Positions 24,681-32,863 of a DNA stretch of 38,110 nucleotides are shown one piece after another. Source of the stretch: Crocinitomicaceae bacterium. Its GTDB lineage: Bacteria; Bacteroidota; Bacteroidia; Flavobacteriales_D; Crocinitomicaceae. The stretch's first letter is position 1. Each line of letters begins with the position of its first letter. The translations under genes and the position numbers were made by a program. The stretch is taken from NCBI GenBank assembly GCA_022447665.1, contig JAKVAQ010000035.1:1-38110 (forward strand), in the 5' to 3' direction. A model generated the notes under the pieces. That model saw only the letters and a list, made by a program, of their open reading frames with translations, did no database searches and had not been told where the DNA came from.

Positions 24681-25613
24681 ATGAAGGAGGGAATATTATT
24701 ATGTGGACACGGTTCACGACGAAAAACAGGAACAGACGCATTTAAACGAATGGTCGCTATTTTAAAAGACCGTTATTCCGACTACGAAGTGGATTATGGT
24801 TTTTTGGAATTTAGTCATCCTTTGTATGAGGCAGCTGTTGAAAGAATGTATCAAAAAGGTGTGCGGAAAATTTATGCACTCCCGGTAATTCTCTTCGCAG
24901 GTTCCCATGCAAAAAATGATATTCCCTATGAGATGAATACCATTCAATCCTATTACCCGGACTTGACCATTAATATGGGGCGTCATATTGGGGTAAGTAC
25001 TTTTTTGCTGGAATTAGCTAAAAAGCGGATTGAAGAAGAAGAAAAAAAATTACCCCCGATAGATCGAAAAGAATGTGCAGTGATGGTTGTTGGTCGTGGT
25101 ACGACGGACCCGGATGCGAATTCAGATGTGCATAAATTGTGCAGCATGCTATGGGACGGCATGGGAGTCGGTTTTGCTTCCGTGGGGTATAGTGGAACAG
25201 CTTATCCAAAAGTAAATGAAATGCTCCCTATGATAGATCAATTGCAATTTAAGCGGGTTTACGTGGTACCTTTTTTCTTTTTTACAGGAGTTTTATTAGA
25301 ACGAATTTACGGTTGGGTGGATGACTTTGATGCAACCTCTGATGTAGAGTACATCAAAACACAAGCTTTCGGGACAGATGAGTTAATGTTGAAAGCCTTT
25401 GACGAACGTCTGTATGAAGCTAAGAATGGATTAGGTAACATGAACTGTCAGCTCTGTAAATATCGGAAACAAATTATTGGTTTTGAAGAACAGAAAGGAC
25501 AAGAACAAGTAGGGCATCATCTCAATGTGAAAGGAATTCTATTTGAAGAAGATGAGAAGGTGGATGATAAGAAAGGAATTGGAGCGAAGATTAAGAATAT
25601 TTTGGGAATCTAA
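24681..25613 (+). CDS. cbiX: Sirohydrochlorin cobaltochelatase CbiX (long form)
   Basis: A 310-residue class II chelatase that inserts Co2+ into sirohydrochlorin, the early cobalt step of the anaerobic route. Two CbiX repeats: the first with 'GILLCGHGSRRKTG' (His10) and 'PVILFAGSHAKNDIPYE' (His76), the second at about 130-245 ('VMVVGRGTTDPDANSD', 'VYVVPFFFFTGVLLERI'). A C-terminal tail has Cys256 and Cys259 (NCQLCKYR), reminiscent of the Fe-S tail in long CbiX, and is rich in Lys and Glu. It lies between SUMT and CbiL, as expected for pathway order. The Shine-Dalgarno-like AGGATG context is weak. Confidence 0.93.
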   Translation: MKEGILLCGHGSRRKTGTDAFKRMVAILKDRYSDYEVDYGFLEFSHPLYEAAVERMYQKGVRKIYALPVILFAGSHAKNDIPYEMNTIQSYYPDLTINMGRHIGVSTFLLELAKKRIEEEEKKLPPIDRKECAVMVVGRGTTDPDANSDVHKLCSMLWDGMGVGFASVGYSGTAYPKVNEMLPMIDQLQFKRVYVVPFFFFTGVLLERIYGWVDDFDATSDVEYIKTQAFGTDELMLKAFDERLYEAKNGLGNMNCQLCKYRKQIIGFEEQKGQEQVGHHLNVKGILFEEDEKVDDKKGIGAKIKNILGI

Positions 25614-26327
25614 GTGAGTCAAAAAGGAAAAATAATTGGAGTTTCTCTCGGGCCGGGTGACCCTGAGCTAATTACACTAAAAGGGTATAATGTCTTGAAG
25701 GAGGTAGATCATATCTATTACCCAGGTTCGCGATTTGGAAACGGACAAGAGAAGAGTTATTCCTTTGGGATACTGGAGAAGCTTGGGATTGAACGTTCGA
25801 AAACGGAGGGCTTCTTTTTGGAGATGAACCTAGATCGTATCCAAGCACAAGCAATCTACAAACAAACGGCATTAAAAATTAAGGAAGAGGTCCTTTCTGG
25901 AAAAAACATAGCTATTGTTTGCGAGGGAGACTTGAGCACATATAGTTCATTCTCTTATTTGTTAGCTTATTTTGCAGAATTTGATCTTCCCGTATCACTA
26001 ATTCCAGGGATTACATCTTTTGCAAATGCAGCGGCTGAAATCCAAGATCCTTTGGTCTTACTCAATGAAACCATGAAGATCATTCCACGTGTAAAAACGG
26101 AAGAAGACTTAAATCAAGCGTTGATGGAGAGCGATACGATTGTCTTGATGAAAATAAAATCGGTCATGGATGTTATTTTTCCAATTTTGGAACAAGATAA
26201 TTATGTTTTTGTATACGCCGAGCGATTGGGGACACCAGACCAATTTTTGTGTACGGAAATCGACCAATTGAAAGAACGAATAATCCCTTATTTTTCACTG
26301 ATCATTATTAAAAACAAGAAGGCATGA
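25614..26327 (+). CDS. cbiL: Precorrin-2/cobalt-factor II C20-methyltransferase
   Basis: A 237-residue SAM-dependent tetrapyrrole methylase that methylates C20 of cobalt-factor II. 'GKIIGVSLGPGDPELITLKG' opens the family motif; 'ICEGDLSTYSSFSYL'-like 'CEGDLSTYSSFSYLLAYF' and 'SLIPGITSFANAAAEIQDPL' follow. The family has 230-250 residues. GTG start directly after the CbiX stop (no spacer). Its end overlaps the next gene by ATGA. CobI in Pseudomonas naming. Confidence 0.93.
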   Translation: MSQKGKIIGVSLGPGDPELITLKGYNVLKEVDHIYYPGSRFGNGQEKSYSFGILEKLGIERSKTEGFFLEMNLDRIQAQAIYKQTALKIKEEVLSGKNIAIVCEGDLSTYSSFSYLLAYFAEFDLPVSLIPGITSFANAAAEIQDPLVLLNETMKIIPRVKTEEDLNQALMESDTIVLMKIKSVMDVIFPILEQDNYVFVYAERLGTPDQFLCTEIDQLKERIIPYFSLIIIKNKKA

Positions 26328-27715
26328 AGATTACCGTAGCAGGTCTAGGGCCTGGAGATAAAGATTATATACTTCCGTTAGTTGTTAGTGCCCTACAAGA
26401 AGCAGATGTGGTTATAGGCTATGATTATTATTTCCAATTCTGTGAAGAGTATTTCAAGACTACTGTGAAGACGATTGCTATGCCACTTGGAAAAGAAGAA
26501 GGAAGAGCTGAGGTAGCAATAGAAGAGGCCATGAAAGGACAACAGGTGGTTGTGATTGGTTCAGGAGATGCTAGTATTTACTCTATGGCGGCGATTGTTT
26601 ATGAGATGGTCGCGAAACAAGAGAAGGACGATATTGAGTTAGAGACGTTACCAGGTGTCTCAGCATTTTTAGCGGCGGGGAGTAAATTGGGAGCCCCACT
26701 AGGACATGATTTTTGCTGTATTTCTTTGTCCGATTTAATGACCCCTTGGCAAGTCATTGAAAATCGAATTCGAGCTGCCGCTAAAGGAGATTTTGTAACG
26801 AGTCTTTACAATCCAAAGAGCAAAAAACGGTATTGGCAACTTGGTCGCTTGAAAAAGATCTTTTTAGAAGAGCGTCACCCGAATACCCCCGTTGCGATTA
26901 TCCGGCAGGTGACACGATCGGAAGAAAAAATTACCATTCAAACCTTGAAGGACTTTGACCCGGATTTGGTGGATATGTTCTCATTAGTGATGATTGGTAA
27001 TTCTCAAACTATTCGCTATAAAGACTATTTAATCACTCCAAGGGGCTATTTAAACAGAAAACCAGCGACAGGAAAAGAAATTCAAACCGAGAGTTTCAAA
27101 ATCGTCACAAAAGCAATCGCTCATCTTCCTTATCCAAAGGAAGATAAATGGGCGATTACACGTTTGATTCATACCACTGGTGTTGTAGATGATCATATGC
27201 ATTATCAGGCTTCAAAGGGAGCTATCAAAGAATGGCATGAATATTTGAAAAATGGAGGAATAATCGTGACAGATGTGACCATGGTAAAAGCTGGAATTAC
27301 AAAGGCGTTTACCGGTAAATACGGGAATCAGATCGTTTGTTGCTTGAATGATGAAGAGACACTCCGTTTGGCAGAAAAAGAGGTGTTAACACGATCGCAG
27401 GCGGGGATTAGAAGAGCAGCTTCTTTATACCCTAATGCTCTTTTTGTGGTTGGAAATGCACCTACAGCACTATTTGAACTGACCGATCAATTAAGGGAAC
27501 AAGAACAATTTAGTCCCATAGGTATTATCGGAGTTCCCGTCGGTTTTGTCAATGTATTGGAATCGAAGGAGCAATTGTCTCAGGTGACTGATACGCACTT
27601 TGTACTATTAAATGGGAACAGAGGTGGAAGTAATATTGCTGCAGCCATTGTTAATGCTGCATTTACGTTAGAAGAAATGGGGAATTATTTGACGAATGAT
27701 CACAATTCAAAATAA
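26324..27715 (+). CDS. cbiH-cbiC: Fusion of CbiH (C17-methyltransferase/ring contraction) and CbiC (C8X methylmutase)
   Basis: A 463-residue bifunctional enzyme. Residues 1-240 are CbiH/CobJ ('VAGLGPGDKDYILPLV', 'VVIGSGDASIYSMAA', 'ETLPGVSAFLAAGSKLGAPL', 'TSLYNPKSKKRYWQLG'), which contracts the corrin ring while methylating C17. Residues about 255-455 are CbiC/CobH ('RLIHTTGVVDDHMHY' with the catalytic His283, 'IVTDVTMVKAGI', 'LFVVGNAPTALFELTD', 'PIGIIGVPVGFVNVLESKEQ'), which moves the methyl from C11 to C12. Both active-site motifs look intact. The fused proteins act at separated steps, with CbiF, CbiG, CbiD, CbiJ and CbiET between. Confidence 0.93.
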   Translation: MKITVAGLGPGDKDYILPLVVSALQEADVVIGYDYYFQFCEEYFKTTVKTIAMPLGKEEGRAEVAIEEAMKGQQVVVIGSGDASIYSMAAIVYEMVAKQEKDDIELETLPGVSAFLAAGSKLGAPLGHDFCCISLSDLMTPWQVIENRIRAAAKGDFVTSLYNPKSKKRYWQLGRLKKIFLEERHPNTPVAIIRQVTRSEEKITIQTLKDFDPDLVDMFSLVMIGNSQTIRYKDYLITPRGYLNRKPATGKEIQTESFKIVTKAIAHLPYPKEDKWAITRLIHTTGVVDDHMHYQASKGAIKEWHEYLKNGGIIVTDVTMVKAGITKAFTGKYGNQIVCCLNDEETLRLAEKEVLTRSQAGIRRAASLYPNALFVVGNAPTALFELTDQLREQEQFSPIGIIGVPVGFVNVLESKEQLSQVTDTHFVLLNGNRGGSNIAAAIVNAAFTLEEMGNYLTNDHNSK

Positions 27716-27831
27716 GTCCAAAAAAGTAGATAGAATCATAAATAGAAAAACAGGAAATCAATACAGAGCATAACATATCAATTACGTTAATAGGTCTTTC
27801 CAATGCGAGCGATCAGCAATGGTCAAATACA

Positions 27832-28965
27832 GTGATGCAGATCATTGAAGGCAACTCTGTATTCTCGGGTGGAGACAGACATTTTGAAAGGGTTGAAAAG
27901 ATACTTCCTACGGGATTTAAATGGATTCCGATTAAAGGGAAAATGGAAACGGTTATAGCGGCGTATAAAAAAGCAGCAAGACAGGAGATTGTCATTTTCG
28001 CATCCGGAGATCCATTTTTCTTTGGCTTCGGAAATACATTGAAGCGCTTATTGCCAAAGGCTAAAATTTCTTGTTATCCTTCCTTTAATAGTCTTCAGCG
28101 ATTGGCCCATAAAAAACATTTGAATTATAGTGATTTACATCCTGTTTCTCTTCATGGACGCCCGTGGAAAAAATTAGATGAAGCCTTGATTTCTGGTAAA
28201 ACGCTGATTGGTATTTTAACCGATCAAGAACATTCACCCAAAAAGATTGCGGAGCGACTGATGAGATATGGGTATTCCGATTATGAAATGCTCATTGGAG
28301 AAGAACTAGATGGGGAAAATGAGAAGTTATCTCACTTCACCTTAGACAAGGCGATAAACTATGATGTTCAACGTTTGAATTGCTTGATTTTAAAATGTGT
28401 AAGCGAAAAACGAAAACCATTAAGCTTTTCAGATAATACCTACCGAACACTTGAAGGTAGACCGAATATGATGACAAAGCAAGCGATTCGACTCGTGACG
28501 ATAAATGCACTAAATCTTCATCAATCGAAGTGTTTTTGGGATATTGGAGCTTGTTCTGGTGCTGTAGCTATCGAAGCCAAAAGACATTACCCTTGGATAA
28601 CAATCCATGCCATTGAAAAACGAGAAGAGTGTTTGGATATCATTCGAGAGAATCAGCGATTGCATCATACACCTGGTATTGAAATAACCATTGGCGATTT
28701 TTTTGATTGTGACTTATCGAAATTTGATCAACCACAGTCCGTGTTTATTGGAGGTCATGGAGGACGACTCAAAGAACTCATTCCGAAAGTCGATAGTCAT
28801 TTGACAAATGGAGGTGTTATCGTCATGAATACGGTATTGGAATCCTCCTATTTAGATTTTATGGAGACGATCGAAGCATTGCGTTATTCGATTGTGAAAG
28901 AAGAAAAAATAAGTATTAATGAGCATAATACCATTCATGTATTATCAGCTCAAAAACCACTGTAA
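27832..28965 (+). CDS. cbiET: Fusion of CbiE and CbiT (C5/C15-methyltransferase and C12-decarboxylase)
   Basis: From the first canonical start (GTG 27832) the frame has 377 residues. CbiE covers about residues 1-190 ('NSVFSGGDRHFERV', 'EIVIFASGDPFFFGFGNTL'), CbiT about 208-377 ('PNMMTKQAIRLVTINAL', SAM site DIGACSGAVAIEA at 237-249, 'FIGGHGGRLKELI'). The true N-terminus must lie upstream: the same frame stays open to 27742 and reads ITLIGLSNASDQQW from 27781, the normal CbiE start, but holds no ATG, GTG or TTG. A rare ATT start at 27781 or a lost base is likely. The gene follows cbiH-cbiC across a G-poor spacer and precedes cbiG by 2 bases. CobL in Pseudomonas naming. Confidence 0.9.
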   Translation: MMQIIEGNSVFSGGDRHFERVEKILPTGFKWIPIKGKMETVIAAYKKAARQEIVIFASGDPFFFGFGNTLKRLLPKAKISCYPSFNSLQRLAHKKHLNYSDLHPVSLHGRPWKKLDEALISGKTLIGILTDQEHSPKKIAERLMRYGYSDYEMLIGEELDGENEKLSHFTLDKAINYDVQRLNCLILKCVSEKRKPLSFSDNTYRTLEGRPNMMTKQAIRLVTINALNLHQSKCFWDIGACSGAVAIEAKRHYPWITIHAIEKREECLDIIRENQRLHHTPGIEITIGDFFDCDLSKFDQPQSVFIGGHGGRLKELIPKVDSHLTNGGVIVMNTVLESSYLDFMETIEALRYSIVKEEKISINEHNTIHVLSAQKPL

Positions 28966-28967
28966 CA

Positions 28968-30818
28968 ATGAAAAAAGTAGCATTTATAGCGGTAACGAAT
29001 CAAGGCATTGAACTCGCCTTAAGTTTACAAAAAGAGTATCCGAAATCAGTGGTTGTTTCCACCAAAGCGTCAGAATATGAATTAGTTTCTGTTTTTTCAT
29101 CCATACCGGCTTATCTCGAACAAAATATCTCAAAACTAGATGGGATTTGCTTTGTTTCAGCACTTGGTATTTGTGTCAGAACAATGGCTCCTTTTTTGTC
29201 TGATAAATATTCGGATCCGGCTGTCATTTGTGTGGACGATCAGGGAAAGAATGTCCAGTCCGTACTCTCCGGTCATGTAGGAGGGGCAAACGATTTTGCG
29301 CGCAAGGTAGCAGCAGCTGTTGCAGGAAACGCTATTATTTCTACTTCATCAGATGTACAAGAAATTTGGTCCTTGGATACTTTGGCGAATCAGTTTGATT
29401 GGAAGGTGAGTAAAACGGAGGACTGGAACCAACTTATTAGCCGTTTTGTCAATCATCATAAAACAGCACTCTTATTAGACCTTAAGGATAAAGGCACGGC
29501 ATTCATGGAAAAATCTTTGCCAGATTTTGTGACCGTATACTACAGTGCTGAGGAGTTGGAGCCTGCAAGTTATGATTTAATTATTACGGTGACTTATCGT
29601 CAATATGATTTTGGAGTACCAACTGTAGCTTACTATCCAAAATCACTTTCTATTGGGTCAGGTTGTTCGAAAGAATTAGACCCAGAATTATTTGATCAAG
29701 AGCTAAAGCTGCAATTAGAGCGGAGAGATATTGCTTTAGAAGCGGTCAGTAAATTTGGATCCATTGATATAAAGGCGAATCAACAAGCCTATTTAGATTT
29801 TGGGAAAAAGAATGGTCTTCCATTTTTTACGTTTCAGGCTGATCGGATTAATCGGGTGAATGTTCCAAACCCTAGTGAAGTGGTGAAAGGAAAAATAGGA
29901 GTAGATGGGGTGTCTGAATCGACTGCAATGCTAATGGCGAATACGAACCGTGTGTTGATTGAGAAACAAAAAATAGCCTTGGATAATGGGCAAAAATTCA
30001 CATTCGCTGTCGCGATTGATCCAAAGTTTGAGCGGAAATCATCCATAGCCATTGTTGGAGCGGGGCCTGGGGACGAAGAATTGATCACTGTCAAAGGTAA
30101 GAACTTACTGGAGGAGGCGGATTTATGCTTGTATGCTGGAAGCTTAGTGCCAGAGGAAATGACCAGTTGGTGCAAAGAGGGAGCGGTTGTCAGAAATTCA
30201 GCGACTATGACCCTAGAAGAGCAGATAGAAATCATGCAGTCACATTATAAAAGAGGACATTCCATTGTTCGACTCCACAGCGGAGACCCTAGCTTGTATG
30301 GGGCTATTCAGGAGCAAATGTCCATCTTGGATGACTTAAATATGGATTATTATATTGTGCCAGGTATTTCTGCCTTCAGTGCTGCTGCAGCTATTCTTAA
30401 GTCTGAATTCACGATTCCAGAGGTGGTTCAATCAATCGTTTTGACAAGAGGAGAAGGGAAGACCCCAATGCCAAGTAAGGAAAGCATAGAGGCTTTCGCA
30501 AAGACGAATGCAACTATGTGTATTTTCTTAAGTGCCGGTATAGCAAAGAAGGTAGAAGGCGAACTCTTGAAGCATTTTGATCCAGATACTCCAGTGGCAG
30601 TCATGTATCGACTCACTTGGAAGGATGAGGAGGTGTATCAAGGAAAGCTCACAGAACTAGCCCATTTAGTTAAAACCAGCAAGAAAACAAGGACAGTACT
30701 CATGGTTGTTGGAAAAGCGATAGGCGCTAGAAAGAACCGATCACAACTTTATAGTCCAGATTGGAAACATATTTTTAGAACCAATAAGAAGTTCGTCGTA
30801 ACAGAAGATGCATCATGA
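28968..30818 (+). CDS. cbiG-cbiF: Fusion of CbiG (cobalt-precorrin-5A hydrolase) and CbiF (precorrin-4 C11-methyltransferase)
   Basis: A 616-residue protein. Residues 1-350 are CbiG: N-terminal domain with 'FVSALGICVRTMAPFL' and 'SVLSGHVGGANDFARKVAA', and C-terminal domain with 'SIGSGCSKELDPEL' and 'VVKGKIGVDGVSESTAM'. It opens the lactone and releases acetaldehyde, which marks the anaerobic route. Residues 359-600 are CbiF/CobM ('IAIVGAGPGDEELITVKGKN', 'LHSGDPSLYGAIQEQM', 'YIVPGISAFSAAAA', 'CIFLSAGIAKKV'). The two act in sequence (C11 methylation then lactone opening), so the fusion joins successive steps. It starts 2 bases after cbiET and ends before a 139-base A/C-rich spacer. Confidence 0.94.
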   Translation: MKKVAFIAVTNQGIELALSLQKEYPKSVVVSTKASEYELVSVFSSIPAYLEQNISKLDGICFVSALGICVRTMAPFLSDKYSDPAVICVDDQGKNVQSVLSGHVGGANDFARKVAAAVAGNAIISTSSDVQEIWSLDTLANQFDWKVSKTEDWNQLISRFVNHHKTALLLDLKDKGTAFMEKSLPDFVTVYYSAEELEPASYDLIITVTYRQYDFGVPTVAYYPKSLSIGSGCSKELDPELFDQELKLQLERRDIALEAVSKFGSIDIKANQQAYLDFGKKNGLPFFTFQADRINRVNVPNPSEVVKGKIGVDGVSESTAMLMANTNRVLIEKQKIALDNGQKFTFAVAIDPKFERKSSIAIVGAGPGDEELITVKGKNLLEEADLCLYAGSLVPEEMTSWCKEGAVVRNSATMTLEEQIEIMQSHYKRGHSIVRLHSGDPSLYGAIQEQMSILDDLNMDYYIVPGISAFSAAAAILKSEFTIPEVVQSIVLTRGEGKTPMPSKESIEAFAKTNATMCIFLSAGIAKKVEGELLKHFDPDTPVAVMYRLTWKDEEVYQGKLTELAHLVKTSKKTRTVLMVVGKAIGARKNRSQLYSPDWKHIFRTNKKFVVTEDAS

Positions 30819-30824
30819 AGAACT

Positions 30825-30957
30825 GTCGAATAAAAATGATGAATCCGCTTACAATACAAATACACAACGGATAAACACAATTCAAAACTAAAAACTCATA
30901 ACCAACAACTAATAACTAATAACTCAAAAATTACCAACTACACAATTCGCAAAAAAA
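30825..30957 (+). repeat. G-poor A/C-rich repetitive leader before cbiJ
   Basis: Imperfect repeats of the type AACTAATAACTAATAACTC and AACCAACAACTAA fill the 139 bases between cbiG-cbiF and cbiJ, with almost no G in the last 100 bases. They end directly at the start codon. No terminator or promoter box was recognised. Confidence 0.7.
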
Positions 30958-31728
30958 ATGATTCTAGTTTTCGGAGGCACAACAGAAGGAAATCAAGTGA
31001 TTTCGACTCTTGAAGAGTTGGGGTTAGATTTCGTATACTCCACAAAATCAAAACTAGAGCTGACCTTGCCACCAAATGGGGTTTATCGTTCTGGAGCAAT
31101 GACACCAGAAGGATTGACTGATTTTATTGAGGAACATGAGATCGAAGTGATTATCAATGCCGCTCATCCTTTCGCAAGTGAATTACATCATACAATCGAT
31201 CAGGCAAGAGAAAAGAAACGAACAGAGGTCATTCGATTGGAACGAACATACCCTGAACACGTTCGTCATGATTCCATCCACTATGTTGAAACCTATGTTG
31301 AAGCCCAACAACTTTTGATGGATCGATTTTACGGAAAGCGAGGGTTAATGTTGACAGGGGTTCAATCAATTCCAGTTTTTAAAGCCTTTTGGTCAGAGAA
31401 TGAGTGTTACTTCCGAATTATCAATAGACGCACATCTCTTGAAATCGCTGAAGATGCTGGTTTCCCTGCAAAACAACTTGTTTTGGAGGATGCGAAAGCT
31501 CTTATTGGCGGAGAAGAAGAATTAATAGACCGACTCGGAATAGATTTTATGGTCACGAAGGAAAGTGGTAAAAGCGGAGCCTTGGATCACAAAATGGAAA
31601 TTGCGGTTAATACAGATATTCCGTTAGTGATCATCAAGCGGCCGCAGTTACCCAGTACATTTAAGATTGTTGAAAATATCACAGCCCTAAGGTCAATATT
31701 GAATCTTCTAAACGGTGTTAAGCAATGA
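30958..31728 (+). CDS. cbiJ: Cobalt-precorrin-6A reductase
   Basis: A 256-residue NAD(P)H-dependent reductase (CbiJ/CobK) that reduces the C18-C19 bond of cobalt-precorrin-6A. It opens with 'MILVFGGTTEGNQVISTLEE', the family's glycine-rich nucleotide motif. 'VIINAAHPFASELHHT', 'IRLERTY', 'VFKAFWSENECYFRIINR' and 'DFMVTKESGKSGALDHKMEI' are also characteristic. Length is normal. The start follows a long A/C-rich leader, and the stop overlaps cbiD by ATGA. Confidence 0.94.
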   Translation: MILVFGGTTEGNQVISTLEELGLDFVYSTKSKLELTLPPNGVYRSGAMTPEGLTDFIEEHEIEVIINAAHPFASELHHTIDQAREKKRTEVIRLERTYPEHVRHDSIHYVETYVEAQQLLMDRFYGKRGLMLTGVQSIPVFKAFWSENECYFRIINRRTSLEIAEDAGFPAKQLVLEDAKALIGGEEELIDRLGIDFMVTKESGKSGALDHKMEIAVNTDIPLVIIKRPQLPSTFKIVENITALRSILNLLNGVKQ

Positions 31729-32840
31729 GTTTGAGAAAAGTACCAGATGGACCATTGCGTGAAGGTTTCACAACGGGAACCTCAGCGACTGCAGCTGCAA
31801 AAGCCGGTCTTATGGCTATTATTCATCAAACTCCTTTTCAAGAAGTAGACGCGCATCTTCCGGTGGATAAAGTACTGACGATTCCTATTCATACGATTTC
31901 CTTTGGCGATAACTGGGCGAAATGTAGCGTTATTAAAGATGCGGGAGATGACCCTGATGTGACCAATGGAGCAGAAATAGGGTGTCATTTATTGCTTACA
32001 ACTACGAAAGGAGTTTCCTTCAAAGCAGGTGAAGGAGTTGGAACAGTGACATTAGAAGGTTTGGAATTAGCCGTTGGAGAGCCGGCAATTAATCCCGTTC
32101 CCCGAAAAATGATCAGAAGTGCGATTGAAAAATTATTACACGATTATGATCTGGAATGTGGGGTTCAGGTGACTGTCTTCGTTGAGGATGGAGAGAAACT
32201 CGCCAAGAGAACATTAAACGAACGTGTTGGAATTATGAATGGGCTGTCTATACTTGGAACGACGGGAATTGTCAAACCGTATTCAGCGGCTTCTTATATT
32301 GCCAGTATTGAACAAGGGATTGACGTGGCAGTGGCTAATGACATAACGGAATTAGTCATTAATTCTGGAGCACGAAGTGAAAAGTTTTTAAAAGCCCTTT
32401 TCCCTGAAGCAAAGGAGCAGGCCTACATTCATTATGGTAACTGGATAGGTGAAACGTTAAAGAAGATACAGAAGAGTCCCATTCATAAAGTCAGTATGGG
32501 AATAATGTTGGGGAAAGCTGCTAAGTTGGCCTATGGTACTGTGGATACACACAGTTGCGTTTCAGGGTGGAATAAGTCCTTTATCAAAGAGCTTGCAATA
32601 GAATCAGGGATGGAAGATGTGGATCGAATTGATGATATTCAAATGGCAGGAAGACTTCCTGAATTATTTCCATTCGAAGAGGAATCGCCTTTTTATCAAG
32701 CCTTATTGGATTGCTGTTATACACACACGAAGTCATTACTTAAAGACGAAACAAGACTAGAAATTTATCTAATTCATAAGACAGGAAAAAATATTAAATA
32801 CAAATACAAACACCAACAACCAACAACCAACAACCAATAA
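31725..32840 (+). CDS. cbiD: Cobalt-precorrin-5B C1-methyltransferase CbiD
   Basis: A 371-residue methyltransferase that adds the C1 methyl group in the anaerobic pathway. Signature parts: 'LREGFTTGTSATAAAKA', 'VIKDAGDDPDVTNGAEIG', 'GEGVGTVTLEGLELAVGEPA', 'AINPVPRKMI'-like 'NPVPRKMIRSAIEKL', 'VGIMNGLSILGTTGIVKPYS'. The enzyme ends around 'RLEIYLIHKTGK'; the last 15 or so residues ('IKYKYKHQQPTTNNQ') are encoded by the A/C-rich repeat that follows, so the tail is likely repeat read-through with no function. Overlaps cbiJ by 4 bases. Confidence 0.95.
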   Translation: MSLRKVPDGPLREGFTTGTSATAAAKAGLMAIIHQTPFQEVDAHLPVDKVLTIPIHTISFGDNWAKCSVIKDAGDDPDVTNGAEIGCHLLLTTTKGVSFKAGEGVGTVTLEGLELAVGEPAINPVPRKMIRSAIEKLLHDYDLECGVQVTVFVEDGEKLAKRTLNERVGIMNGLSILGTTGIVKPYSAASYIASIEQGIDVAVANDITELVINSGARSEKFLKALFPEAKEQAYIHYGNWIGETLKKIQKSPIHKVSMGIMLGKAAKLAYGTVDTHSCVSGWNKSFIKELAIESGMEDVDRIDDIQMAGRLPELFPFEEESPFYQALLDCCYTHTKSLLKDETRLEIYLIHKTGKNIKYKYKHQQPTTNNQ

Positions 32841-32863
32841 CCAATAACCAAAAACTAAAAAAA
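32796..32863 (+). repeat. A/C-rich tandem repeat (CCAACAA/CCAATAA type) at the cbiD 3' end
   Basis: Seven-base units CCAACAA, CCAACAA, CCAACAA, CCAATAA, CCAATAA, CCAAAAA run from about 32811 to 32852, preceded and followed by A-rich sequence. The tract codes for the cbiD C-terminal tail and leads to the transporter start codon at 32864. Almost free of G. Confidence 0.85.

Noticed and set aside
29834-30235. Minus-strand 133-residue ORF inside cbiG-cbiF
   Set aside because: Lies wholly within a conserved gene on the plus strand; composition is that of a shadow frame.
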